Below, piece by piece: positions 1-15,000 of a stretch of DNA of 64,000 nt. A program made the translations under genes and the position numbers. Positions within the stretch are counted from its first letter, which is position 1. Each line of letters opens with the position of its first letter. This stretch comes from Lepisosteus oculatus (taxonomy: Eukaryota; Chordata; Actinopteri; Semionotiformes; Lepisosteidae): NCBI RefSeq assembly GCF_040954835.1, contig NC_090699.1:14873817-14937816 (forward strand). Direction: 5' to 3'. The notes below the pieces were generated by a model. That model was not told the DNA's origin and did not search any database. It saw only the letters and a program-made list of their open reading frames with translations.

Positions 1-3000
1 CACCACAACAACAACTCCTGAAACTACTACACCTGCCCCAACTACCACCACTACTCCACCAAGCACAACAGCCCCAACACCTACAACACCTGCCCCTACT
101 ACCACAACAACTGCCCCCACCACCACAACTCCTGAAACTACTACAACGCCTGCCCCAACTACCACAACAACTGCCCCCACCACCACAACAACTCCTGAAA
201 CTACTACACCTGCCCCAACTACCACAACTACTCCACCAAGCACAACAACAGCCCCAACAACTACCACACCTGCCCCTACTACCACAACAACTGTCCCCAC
301 CACAACAACTCCTGAAACTACTACAACGCCTGCCCCAACTACCACCACTACTCCAGCAAGCACAACAACAGCCCCAACAACTACAACACCTGGCCCTACT
401 ACCACAACAACTGCCCCCACCACAACAACTCCTGAAACTACTACAACGCCTGCCCCAGCTACCACCACTACTCCAGCAAGCACAACAACACCCCCACCAA
501 CTACAACACCTGGCCCTACTACCACAACAACTGGCCCCACCACCACAACAACTCCTGAAACTACTACAACAGCTGCCCCTACTACCACAACAACTGCCCC
601 CACCACCACAACAACTCCTGAAACTACTACACCTGCCCCAACTACCACAACTACTCCACCAAGCACAACTACAGCCCCAACAACTACAACACCTGCCCCT
701 ACTACCACAACAACTACCCCCAACACCACAACTCTTGAAACTACTACAACGCCTGCCCCAACTACCACAACAACTGCCCCCACCACCACAACAACTCCTG
801 AAACTACAACAACACCTGCCCCAACTACCACCACTACTCCAGCAAGCACAACAACAGCCCCAACAACTACAACACCTGGCCCTACTACCACAACAACTGC
901 CCCCACCACAACAACTCCTGAAACTACTACAACACCTGCCCCAACTACCACCACTACTCCAGCAAGCACAACAACAGCCCCAACAACTACAACACCTGCC
1001 CCTACTACCACAACAACTGGCCCCACCACCACAACAACTCCTGAAACTACTACAACAGCTGCCCCTACTACCACAACAACTGCCCCCACCACCACAACAA
1101 CTCCTGAAACTACTACACCTGCCCTAACTACCACCACTACTCCACCAAGCACAACAACAGCCCCAACAACCACAACACCTGCCCCTACTACCACAACAAC
1201 TGCCCCCACCACCACAACAACTCCTGAAACTACTACACCTGCCCCAACTACCACAACTACTCCACCAAGCACAACTTCAGCCCCAACAACTACAACTCCT
1301 GCCCCTACTACCACAACAACTGCCCCCACCACCACAACAACTCCTGAAACTACTACACCTGCCCCAACTACCACCACTACTCCACCAAGCACAACAACAG
1401 CCCCAACAACTACAACACCTGCTGCTACTACCACAACAACTGCCCCCACCACCACAACAACTCCTGAAACTACTACACCTGCCCGAACTACCACAACTAC
1501 TCCACCAAGCACAACTACAGCCCCAACAACTACAACACCTGCCCCTACTACCACAACAACTGCCCCCACCACCACAACAACTCCTGAAACTACTACACCT
1601 GCCCCAACTACCACAACTACTCCACCAAGCACAACTACAGCCCCAACAACTACAACACCTGGCCCTACTACCACAACAAATGCCCCCGCAACAACAACTC
1701 CTGAAACTTCTACAACGCCTGCCCCAACTACCACCACTACTCCATCAAGCACAACAACAGCCCCAACAACCACAACAGCTGCCCCAACTACCACAACAAC
1801 TGCCCCCACCACCACAATAACTCCTGAAACTACTACACCTGCCCCAACTACCACAACTACTCCACCAAGCACAACTACAGCCCCAACAACTACAACACCT
1901 GCCCCTACTACCACAACAACTGCCCCCACCACCACAACAACTCCTGAAACTACTACACCTGCCCCAACTACCACAACTACTCCACCAAGCACAACTACAG
2001 CCTCAACAACTACAACAACTGCCCCCACCACAACAACAACTCCTGAAACTACTACACCTGCCCCAACTACCACCACTACTCCACCAAGCACAACAGCCCC
2101 AACACCTACAACACCTGCCCCTACTACCACAACAACTGCCCCCACCACCACAACTCCTGAAACTACTACAACGCCTGCCCCAACTACCACAACAACTGCC
2201 CCCACCACCACAACAACTCCTGAAACTACAACAACACCTGCCCCAACTTCCACCACTACTCCAACAAGCACAACAACAGCCCCAACAACAACAACACCTG
2301 GCCCTACTACCACAACAACTGCCCCCACCACAACAACTCCTAAAACTACTACACCTGCCCCAACTACCACAACTACTCCACAAAGCACAACTACAGCCCC
2401 AACAACTACAACACCTGCCCCAACTACCACAACTACTCCACCAAGCACATCTACAGCCCCAACAACTACATCACCTGCCCCTACTACCACAACAACTGCC
2501 CCCACCACCACAACAACTCCTGAAACTACTACACCTGCCCCAACTACCACAACTACTCCACCAAGCACAACTACAGCCCCAACAACTACAACACCTGCCC
2601 CTACTACCACAACAACTGCCCCCACCACCACAACAACTCCTGAAACTACTACACCTGCCCCAACTACCACAACTACTCCACCAAGCACAACTACAGCCCC
2701 AACAACTACAACAACTGCCCCCACCACAACAACAACTCCTGAAACTACTACACCTGCCCCAACTACCACCACTACTCCACCAAGCACAACAGCCCCAACA
2801 CCTACAACACCTGCCCCTACTACCACAACAACTGCCCCCACCACCACAACTCCTGAAACTACTATAACACCCGCCCTATCTACCACTACTACTCCACCAA
2901 GCACAACAACAGCCCCAACAACCACAACACCTGCCCCTACTACCACAACAACTGCCCCCACCACCACAACAACTCCTGAAACTACTACACCTGCCCTAAC

Positions 3001-6000
3001 TACCACCACTACTCCACCAAGCACAACAACAGCCCCAACAACCACAACACCTGCCCCTACTACCACAACAACTGCCCCCACCACCACAACAACTCCTGAA
3101 ACTACTACACCTGCCCCAACTACCACAACTACTCCACCAAGCACAACTACAGCCCCAACAACTACAACACCTGCCCCTACTACCACAACAACTGCCCCCA
3201 CCAACACAACAGCTCCTGAAACTACTACACCTGCCCTAACTACCACCACTACTCCACCAAGCACAACAACAGCCCCAACAACTACAACACCTGCCCCTAC
3301 TACCACAACAACTGCCCCCACCACCACAACAACTCCTGAAACTACTACACCTGCCCCAACTACCACCACTACTCCACAAAGCACAACAACAGCCCCAACA
3401 ACTACAACACCTGCTGCTACTACCACAACAACTGCCCCAACCACCACAACAACTCCTGAAACTACTACACCTGCCCCAACTACCACAACTACTCCACCAA
3501 GCACAACTACAGCCCCAACAACTACAACACCTGCCCTTACTACCACAACAACTGCCCCCACCACCACAACAACTCCTGAAACTACTACACCTGCCCCAAC
3601 TACCACAACTACTCCACCAAGCACAACTACAGCCCCAACAACTACAACACCTGCCCTTACTACCACAACAACTGCCCCCACCACCACAACAACTCCTGAA
3701 ACTACTACACCTGCCCCAACTACCACAACTACTCCACCAAGCACAACTACAGCCCCAACAACTACAGCAACTGCTCCCACCACAACAACAACTCCAGAAA
3801 CTACTACACCTGCCCCAACTACCACAACTACTCCAACAAGCACAACTACAGCCCCAACAACTACAACACCTGCCCCTACTACCACAACAACTGCCCCCAC
3901 CACCACAACAACTCCTGAAACTACTACACCTGCCCCAACTACCACAACTACTCCACCAAGCACAACTACAGCCCCAACAACTACAACACCTGCTCCTACT
4001 ACCACAACAACTGCCCCCACCACCACAACAACTCCTGAAACTACTACACCTGCCCCAACTACCACAACTACTCCACCAAGCACAACTACAGCCCCAACAA
4101 CTACAACACCTGCCCCTACTACCACAACAACTGCCCCCACCACCACAACAACTCCTGAAACTACTACACCTGCCCCAACTACCACAACTACTCCACCAAG
4201 CACAACTACAGCCCCAACAACTACAACACCTGCCCCTACTACCACAACAACTGCCCCCACCACCACAACAACTCCTGAAACTACTACACCTGCCCCAACT
4301 ACCACAACTACTCCACCAAGCACAACTACAGCCCCAACAACCACAACACCTGCCCCTACTACCACAACAACTGCCCCCACCACCACAACAACTCCTGAAA
4401 CTACTACAACAGCTGCCCCTACTACCACAACAACTGCCCCCACCACCACAACAACTCCTGAAACTACTACACCTGCCCTAACTACCACCACTACTCCACC
4501 AAGCACAACAACAGCACCAACAACCACAACACCTGCCCCTACTACCACAACAACTGCCCCCACCACCACAACAACTCCTGAAACTACTACACCTGCCCCA
4601 ACTACCACAACTACTCCACCAAGCACAACTACAGCCCCAACAACTACAACACCTGCCCCTACTACCACAACAACTGCCCCAACAACCACAAAACCTCCTG
4701 AAACTGCTATGCAAGCCCGATCTGCCACCACTACTATTCCACCAAGCACAACAGCCCCAACACCTACAACAACTGCCCCTACTACGACAACAACTGCCCC
4801 CACCACAACAACTCCTGAAACTACTACAACACCCGCCCTATCTACCACCACTACTCCACCAAGAACAACAACAGCCCCAACAACTACAACACCTGCCCCT
4901 ACTACCACAACAACTGCCCCCACCACCACAACAACTCCTGAAACTACTACAACACCTGCCCAAACTACCACCACTACTCCACCGAGCACAACAACAGCAC
5001 CAACAATCACAACACCTGCCCCTACTACCACAACAACTGCCCCCACCACCACAACAAGTCCTGAAACTACTACACCTGCCCCAACTACCACAACTACTCC
5101 AACAAGCACAACTACAGCCCCATCAACTACAACACCTGCCCCTACTACCAGAACAAATGCCCCCACCACCACAACAACTCCTGAAACTACTACACCTGCC
5201 CCAACTACCACAACTACTCCACCAAGCACAACTACAGCCCCAACAACTACAACACCTGCCCCTACTACCACAACAACTGCCCCCACCACCACAACAACTC
5301 CTGAAACTACTACACCTGCCCCAACTACCACAACAACTGCCCCCACCACCACAACAACTCCTGAAACTACAACAACACCTGCCCAAACTACCACCACTAC
5401 TCCACCAAGCACAACAACAGCAACAACAATCACAACAACTGCCCCCACCACCACAACAAGTCCTGGAACTACTACACCTGCCCCAACTACCACAACTACT
5501 CCACCAAGCACAACTACAGCCCCAACAACTACAACACCTGCTCCTACTACCACAACAACTGCCCCCACCACCACAACAACTCCTGAAACTACTACACCTG
5601 CCCCAACTACCACAACTACTCCACCAAGCACAACTACAGCCCCAACAACTACAACACCTGCCCCTACTACCACAACAACTGCCCCCACCACCACAACAAC
5701 TCCTGAAACTACTACGCCTGCCCCAACTACCACAACTACTCCACCAAGCACAACTACAGCCTCAACAACTACAACACCTGCCCCTACTACCACAACAACT
5801 GCCCCCACCACCACAACAACTCCTGAAACTACTACACCTGCCCCAACTACCACAACTACTCCACCAAGCACAACTACAGCCCCAACAACTACAACAACTG
5901 CCCCCACCACAACAACAAATCCTGAAACTACTACACCTGCCCTAACTACCACCACTACTCCACCAAGCACAACAACAGCCCCAACAACCACAACACCTGC

Positions 6001-9000
6001 CCCTACTACCACAACAACTGCCCCCACCACCACAACAACTCCTGAAACTACTACACCTGCCCCAACTACCACCACTACTCCACCAAGCACAACAACAGCC
6101 CCAACAACTACAACACCTGCTGCTACTACCACAACAACTGCCCCCACCACCACAACAACTCCTGAAACTACTACAACAGCTGCCCCTACTACCACAACAA
6201 CTGCCCCCACCACCACAACAACTCCTGAAACTACTACACCTGCCCCAACTACCACAACTACTCCACCAAGCACAACTACAGCCCCAACAACTACAACAAC
6301 TGCCCCCACCACAACAACAACTCCTGAAACTACTACACCTGCCCCAACCACCACCACTACTCCACCAAGCACAACAGCCCCAACACCTACAACACCTGCC
6401 CCTACTACCACAACAACTGTCCCCACCACAACGACTCCTGAAACTACTACAACGCCTGCCCCAACTACCACAACAACTGCCCCCACCACCACAACAACTC
6501 CTGAAACTACAACAACACCTGCCCCAACTACCACCACTACTCCAGCAAGCACAACAACAGCCCCAACAACTACAACACCTGCCCCTACTACCACAACAAC
6601 TGCCCCCACCACCACAACAACTCCTGAAACTACTACACCTGCCCCAACTACCACAACTACTCCACCAAGCACAACTACAGCCCCAACAACTACAACAACT
6701 GCCCCCACCACAACAACAACTCCTGAAACTACTACACCTGCCCCAACCACCACCACTACTCCACCAAGCACAACAGCCCCAACACCTACAACACCTGCCC
6801 CTACTACCACAACAACTGTCCCCACCACAACAACTCCTGAAACTACTACAACGCCTGCCCCAACTACCACAACAACTGCCCCCACCACCACAACAACTCC
6901 TGAAACTACAACAACACCTGCCCCAACTACCACCACTACTCCAGCAAGCACAACAACAGCCCCAACAACTACAACACCTGGCCCTACTACCACAACAACT
7001 GCCCCCACCACAACAACTCCTGAAACTACTACACCTGCCCTAACTACCACCACTACTCCACCAAGCACAACAACAGCCCCAACAACCACAACACCTGCCC
7101 CTACTACCACAACAACTGCCCCCACCACCACAACAACTCCTGAAACTACTACACCTGCCCCAACTACCACCACTACTCCACCAAGCACAACAACAGCCCC
7201 AACAACTACAACACCTGCTGCTACTACCACAACAACTGCCCCCACCACCACAACAACTCCTGAAACTACTACAACAGCTGCCCCTACTACCACAACAACT
7301 GCCCCCACCACCACAACAACTCCTGAAACTACTACACCTGCCCCAACTACCACAACTACTCCACCAAGCACAACTACAGCCCCAACAACTACAACAACTG
7401 CCCCCACCACAACAACAACTCCTGAAACTACTACACCTGCCCCAACCACCACCACTACTCCACCAAGCACAACAGCCCCAACACCTACAACACCTGCCCC
7501 TACTACCACAACAACTGTCCCCACCACAACGACTCCTGAAACTACTACAACGCCTGCCCCAACTACCACAACAACTGCCCCCACCACCACAACAACTCCT
7601 GAAACTACAACAACACCTGCCCCAACTACCACCACTACTCCAGCAAGCACAACAACAGCCCCAACAACTACAACACCTGCCCCTACTACCACAACAACTG
7701 CCCCCACCACCACAACAACTCCTGAAACTACTACACCTGCCCCAACTACCACAACTACTCCACCAAGCACAACTACAGCCCCAACAACTACAACAACTGC
7801 CCCCACCACAACAACAACTCCTGAAACTACTACACCTGCCCCAACCACCACCACTACTCCACCAAGCACAACAGCCCCAACACCTACAACACCTGCCCCT
7901 ACTACCACAACAACTGTCCCCACCACAACAACTCCTGAAACTACTACAACGCCTGCCCCAACTACCACAACAACTGCCCCCACCACCACAACAACTCCTG
8001 AAACTACAACAACACCTGCCCCAACTACCACCACTACTCCAGCAAGCACAACAACAGCCCCAACAACTACAACACCTGGCCCTACTACCACAACAACTGC
8101 CCCCACCACAACAACTCCTGAAACTACTACACCTGCCCTAACTACCACCACTACTCCACCAAGCACAACAACAGCCCCAACAACCACAACACCTGCCCCT
8201 ACTACCACAACAACTGCCCCCACCACCACAACAACTCCTGAAACTACTACACCTGCCCCAACTACCACCACTACTCCACCAAGCACAACAACAGCCCCAA
8301 CAACTACAACACCTGCTGCTACTACCACAACAACTGCCCCCACCACCACAACAACTCCTGAAACTACTACAACAGCTGCCCCTACTACCACAACAACTGC
8401 CCCCACCACCACAACAACTCCTGAAACTACTACACCTGCCCCAACTACCACCACTATTCCACCAAGCACAACAACAGGCCCAACAACTACAACTCCTGCC
8501 GCTACTACCACAACAACTGCCCCCACCACCACAACAACTTCTGAAACTACTACACCTCCCCCAACTGCCACAACTACTCCACCAAGCACAACAACAGCCC
8601 CAACAACTACAACACCTGGCCCTACTACCACAACAACTGCCCCCAACACCACAACTCCCGAAACTACTACAACACCTGCCCCAACTACCACCACTACTCC
8701 ACCAAGCACAACAACAGCCCCAACAACTACAACACCTGGCCCTACTACCACAACAACTGCCCCCACCACCACAACAACTCCTGAAACTACAACACCTGCC
8801 CCAACTACTACAACTACTCCACCAAGCACAACTACAGCCCCAACAACTACAACACCTGCCCCTACTACCACAACAACTGCCCCCACCACCACAACAACTC
8901 CTGAAACTACTACAACACCTGCCCCAACTACCACCACTACTCCACCAAGCACAACAACAGCCCCAACAACTACAACACCTGGACTTACTACCACAACAAC

Positions 9001-12000
9001 TGCCCCCGCAACAACAACTCCTGAAACTACTACAATGCCTGCCCCAACTACCACCACTACTCCATCAAGCACAACAACAGCCCCAACAACCACAACACCT
9101 GCCCCTACTACCACAACAACTGCACCCACCACCACAACAACTCCTGAAACTACTACACCTGCCCCAACTACCACAACTACTCCACCAAGCACAACTACAG
9201 CCCCAACAACCACAACACCTGCCCCTACTACCACAGCAACTGCCCCCACCACCACAACAAGTCCTGAATCTACTACACCTGCCCCAACTACCACAACTAC
9301 TCCAACAAGCACAACTACAGCCCCATCAACTACAACACCTGCCCCTAGTACCACAACAACTGCCCCCACCACCACAACAACTCCTGAAACTACTACACCT
9401 GCCCAAACTACCACAACTACTCCACCAAGAACAACAACAGCCCCAAAAACTACAACACCTGCCCCTACTATCACAACAACTGTCCCCACCACAACAACTC
9501 CTGAAACTACTACAACGCCTGCCCCAACTACCACAACAACTGCCCCCACCACCACAACAACTCCTGAAACTACAACAACACCTGCCCCAACTACCACCAC
9601 TACTCCACCAAGCACAACAACAGCCCCAACAACTACAACACCTGGCCCTACTACCACAACAACTGCCCCCACCACCACAACAACTCCTGAAACTACTACA
9701 CCTGCCCCAACTACCACAACTACTCCACCAAGCACAACTACAGCCCCAACAACTACAACACCTGCCCCTACTACCACAACAACTGCCCCCACCACCACAA
9801 CAACTCCTGAAACTACTACACCTGCCCCAACTACCACAACTACTCCACCAAGCACAACTACAGCCCCAACAACTACAACACCTGCCCCTACTACCACAAC
9901 AAATGCCCCCACCACAACAACTCCTGAAACTACTACAACGCCTGCCCCAACTACCACCACTACTCCACCAAGCACAACAACAGCACCAACAATCACAACA
10001 CCTACCCCTACTAACACAACAACTGCCCCCACCACCACAACAAGTCCTGAAACTACTACACCTGCCCCAACTACCACAACTACTCCAACAAGCACAACTA
10101 CAGCCCCATCAACTACAACAGCTCCCACAATAACTACAACAACTACCCCCACCACAACAACAACTCCTGAAACTACTACACCTGCCCCAACTACCACAAC
10201 TACTCCACCAAGCACAACAACAGCCCCAACAACTACAACACCTGCCCCTACTACCACAACAACTGCCCCCACCACCACAACAACTCCTGAACCTACTACA
10301 CCTGCCCCAACTACCACAACTACTCCACCAAGCACAACTACAGCCCCAACAACTACAACACCTGCCTCTACTACCACAACAACTGCCCCCACCACCACAA
10401 CAACTCCTGAAACTACTACACCTGCCCCAACTACCACCACTACTCCACCAAGCACAACTACAGCCCCAACAACTACAACACCTGCCCCTACTACCACAAC
10501 AACTGTCCCCACCACAACAACTCCTGAAACTACTACAACGCCTGCCCCAACTACCACAACAACTGCCCCCACCACCACAACAACTCCTGAAACTACAACA
10601 ACACCTGCCCCAACTACCACCACTACTCCACCAAGCACAACAACAGCCCCAACAACTACAACACCTGGCCCTACTACCACAACAACTGCCCCCAACACAA
10701 CAACTCCTGAAACTACTACAACGCCTGCCCCAACTACCACCACTACTCCACCAAGCACAACAACAGCACCAACAATCACAACACCTGCCCTTACTACCAC
10801 AACAACTGCCCCCACCACCACAACAACTCCTGAAACTACTACACCTGCCCCAACTACCACAACTTCTCCAACAAGCACAACTACAGCCCCATCAACTACA
10901 ACAGCTGCCCCAACAACTACAACAACTACCCCCACCACAACAACAACTCCTGAAACTACTACACCTGCCCCAACTACCACAACTACTCCACCAAGCACAA
11001 CAACAGTCCCAACAACTACAACACCTGCCCCTACTACCACAACAAATGCCCCCACCACCACAACAACTCCTGAAACTACTACACCTGCCCCAACTACCAC
11101 AACTACTCCACCAAGCTCAACTACAGCCCCAACAACTACAACACCTGCCCCTACTACCACAACAACTGCCCCTACCACCACAACAACTCCTGAAACTACT
11201 ACACCTGCCCCAACTACTACAACTATTCCACCAAGCACAACTACAGCCTCAACAACTACAACACCTGCCCCTGCTACCACAGCAACTGCCCCAACCACCA
11301 CAACAACTCCTGAAACTACTACACCTGCCCCAACTACCACAACTACTCCACCAAGCACAACTACAGCCCCAACAACAACAACAACTGCCCCCACCACAAC
11401 AACTCCCGAAACTACTACAACACCTGCCCCAACTACCACCACTACTCCACCAAGCACAACAACAGCCCCAACAACTATAACACCTGCTGCTACTACCACA
11501 ACAAGTGCCCCCACCACCACAACAACTCCTGAAACTACTACACCTGCCCTAAATACCACCACTACTCCACCAAGCACAACAACAGCCCCAACAACCACAA
11601 CACCTGCCCCTACTACCACAACAACTGCCCCCACCACCACAACAACTCCTGAAACTACTACACCTGCTCCAACTACCACAACTACTTCACCAAGCACAAC
11701 AACAGCCCCAACAACTACAACACCTGCCCCTACTACCACAACAACTGCCCCCACCACCACAACAACTCCTGAAACTACTACATATGCCCCAACTACCACA
11801 ACTACTCCACCAAGTACAACTACAGCCCCAACAACTACAGCACCTGTCCCTACTACCACGACAACTGCCCCCACCACCACAACAACTCCTGAAACTATTA
11901 CACCTGCTCCAACTACCACAACTACTCCACCAAGCACAACAACAGCCCCAACAACTACAACACCTGGCCCTACTACCACAACAACTGCCCCCACAACAAC

Positions 12001-15000
12001 AACTCCTGAAACTACTACAACGCCTGCCCCAACTACCACCACTACTCCATCAAGCACAACAACAGCCCCAACAACCACAACACCTGCCCCTACTACCACA
12101 GCAACTGCCCCCACCACCACAACAACTCCTGAAACTACTACACCTGCCCCAACTACCACAACTACTGCACCAAGCACAACAACAGCCCCAACAACTACAA
12201 CACCTGCCCCTACTACCACAACAACTGCCCCCACCACCACAACAACTCCTGAAACTATTACACCTGCCCCAACTTCCACAACTACTCCACCAAGCACAAC
12301 TACAGCCCCAACAACTACAACACCTGCCCCTACTACCACAACAACTGCCCCCACCACCACAACAACTCCTGAACCTACTACACCTGCCCCAACTACCACA
12401 ACTACTCCACCAAGCACAACTACAGCCCCAACAACTACAACACCTGCCTCTACTACCACAACAACTGCCCCCACCACCACAACAACTCCTGAAACTACTA
12501 CACCTGCCCCAACTACCACCACTACTCCACCAAGCACAACTACAGCCCCAACAACTACAACACCTGCCCCTACTACCACAACAACTGTCCCCACCACAAC
12601 AACTCCTGAAACTACTACAACGCCTGCCCCAACTACCACAACAACTGCCCCCACCACCACAACAACTCCTGAAACTACAACAACACCTGCCCCAACTACC
12701 ACCACTACTCCACCAAGCACAACAACAGCCCCAACAACTACAACACCTGGCCCTACTACCACAACAACTGCCCCCAACACAACAACTCCTGAAACTACTA
12801 CAACGCCTGCCCCAACTACCACCACTACTCCACCAAGCACAACAACAGCACCAACAATCACAACACCTGCCCTTACTACCACAACAACTGCCCCCACCAC
12901 CACAACAACTCCTGAAACTACTACACCTGCCCCAACTACCACAACTTCTCCAACAAGCACAACTACAGCCCCATCAACTACAACAGCTGCCCCAACAACT
13001 ACAACAACTACCCCCACCACAACAACAACTCCTGAAACTACTACACCTGCCCCAACTACCACAACTACTCCACCAAGCACAACAACAGTCCCAACAACTA
13101 CAACACCTGCCCCTACTACCACAACAAATGCCCCCACCACCACAACAACTCCTGAAACTACTACACCTGCCCCAACTACCACAACTACTCCACCAAGCTC
13201 AACTACAGCCCCAACAACTACAACACCTGCCCCTACTACCACAACAACTGCCCCTACCACCACAACAACTCCTGAAACTACTACACCTGCCCCAACTACT
13301 ACAACTATTCCACCAAGCACAACTACAGCCTCAACAACTACAACACCTGCCCCTGCTACCACAGCAACTGCCCCAACCACCACAACAACTCCTGAAACTA
13401 CTACACCTGCCCCAACTACCACAACTACTCCACCAAGCACAACTACAGCCCCAACAACAACAACAACTGCCCCCACCACAACAACTCCCGAAACTACTAC
13501 AACACCTGCCCCAACTACCACCACTACTCCACCAAGCACAACAACAGCCCCAACAACTATAACACCTGCTGCTACTACCACAACAAGTGTCCCCACCACC
13601 ACAACAACTCCTGAAACTACTACACCTGCCCTAAATACCACCACTACTCCACCAAGCACAACAACAGCCCCAACAACCACAACACCTGCCCCTACTACCA
13701 CAACAACTGCCCCCACCACCACAACAACTCCTGAAACTACTACACCTGCTCCAACTACCACAACTACTTCACCGAGCACAACAACAGCCCCAACAACTAC
13801 AACACCTGCCCCTACTACCACAACAACTGCCCCCACCACCACAACAACTCCTGAAACTACTACATATGCCCCAACTACCACAACTACTCCACCAAGTACA
13901 ACTACAGCCCCAACAACTACAGCACCTGTCCCTACTACCACGACAACTGCCCCCACCACCACAACAACTCCTGAAACTACTACACCTGCCCCAACTGCCA
14001 CAACTACTCCACCAAGCACAACTACAGCCCCAACAACTACAACACCTGCCCCTACTACCAGAACAACTGCCCCCACCACCACAACATCTCCTGAAACTAC
14101 TACAACACCTGCCCCAACTACCACCACTACTCCACCAAGCACAACAACAGCCCCAACAACTACAACACCTGGCCCTACTACCACAACAACTGCCCCCACA
14201 ACAACAACTCCTGAAACTACTACAACGCCTGCCCCAACTACCACCACTACTCCATCAAGCACAACAACAGCCCCAACAACCACAACACCTGCCCCTACTA
14301 CCACAGCAACTGCCCCCACCACCACAACAACTCCTGAAACTACTACACCTGCCCCAACTACCACAACTACTGCACCAAGCACAACAACAGCCCCAACAAC
14401 TACAACACCTGCCCCTACTACCACAACAACTGCCCCCACCACCACAAAACCTCCTGAAACTGCTATGCAAGCCCGATCTGCCACCACTACTACTCCACCA
14501 AGCACAACAGCCCCAACACCTACAACACCTGCCCCTACTACCACAACAACTGCCCCCACCACCACAACTCCTGAAACTACTACAACACCCGCCCTATCTA
14601 CCACCACTACTCCACCAAGCACAAAAACAGCCCCAACAACTACAACACCTGCCCCTACTACCACAACAACTGCCCCCACCACCACAAAACCTCCTGAAAC
14701 TGCTATGCAAGCCCGATCTGCCACCACTACTACTCCACCAAGCACAACAGCCCCAACACCTACAACACCTGCCCCTACTACCACAACAACTGCCCCCACC
14801 ACCACAACTCCTGAAACTACTACAACACCCGCCCTATCTACCACCACTACTCCACCAAGCACAAAAACAGCCCCAACAACTACAACACCTGCCCCTACTA
14901 CCACAACAACCGTCCCCACCACAACAACTCCTGAAACTACTACAACGCCTGCCCCAACTACCACAACAACTGCCCCCACCACCACAACAACTCCTGAAAC

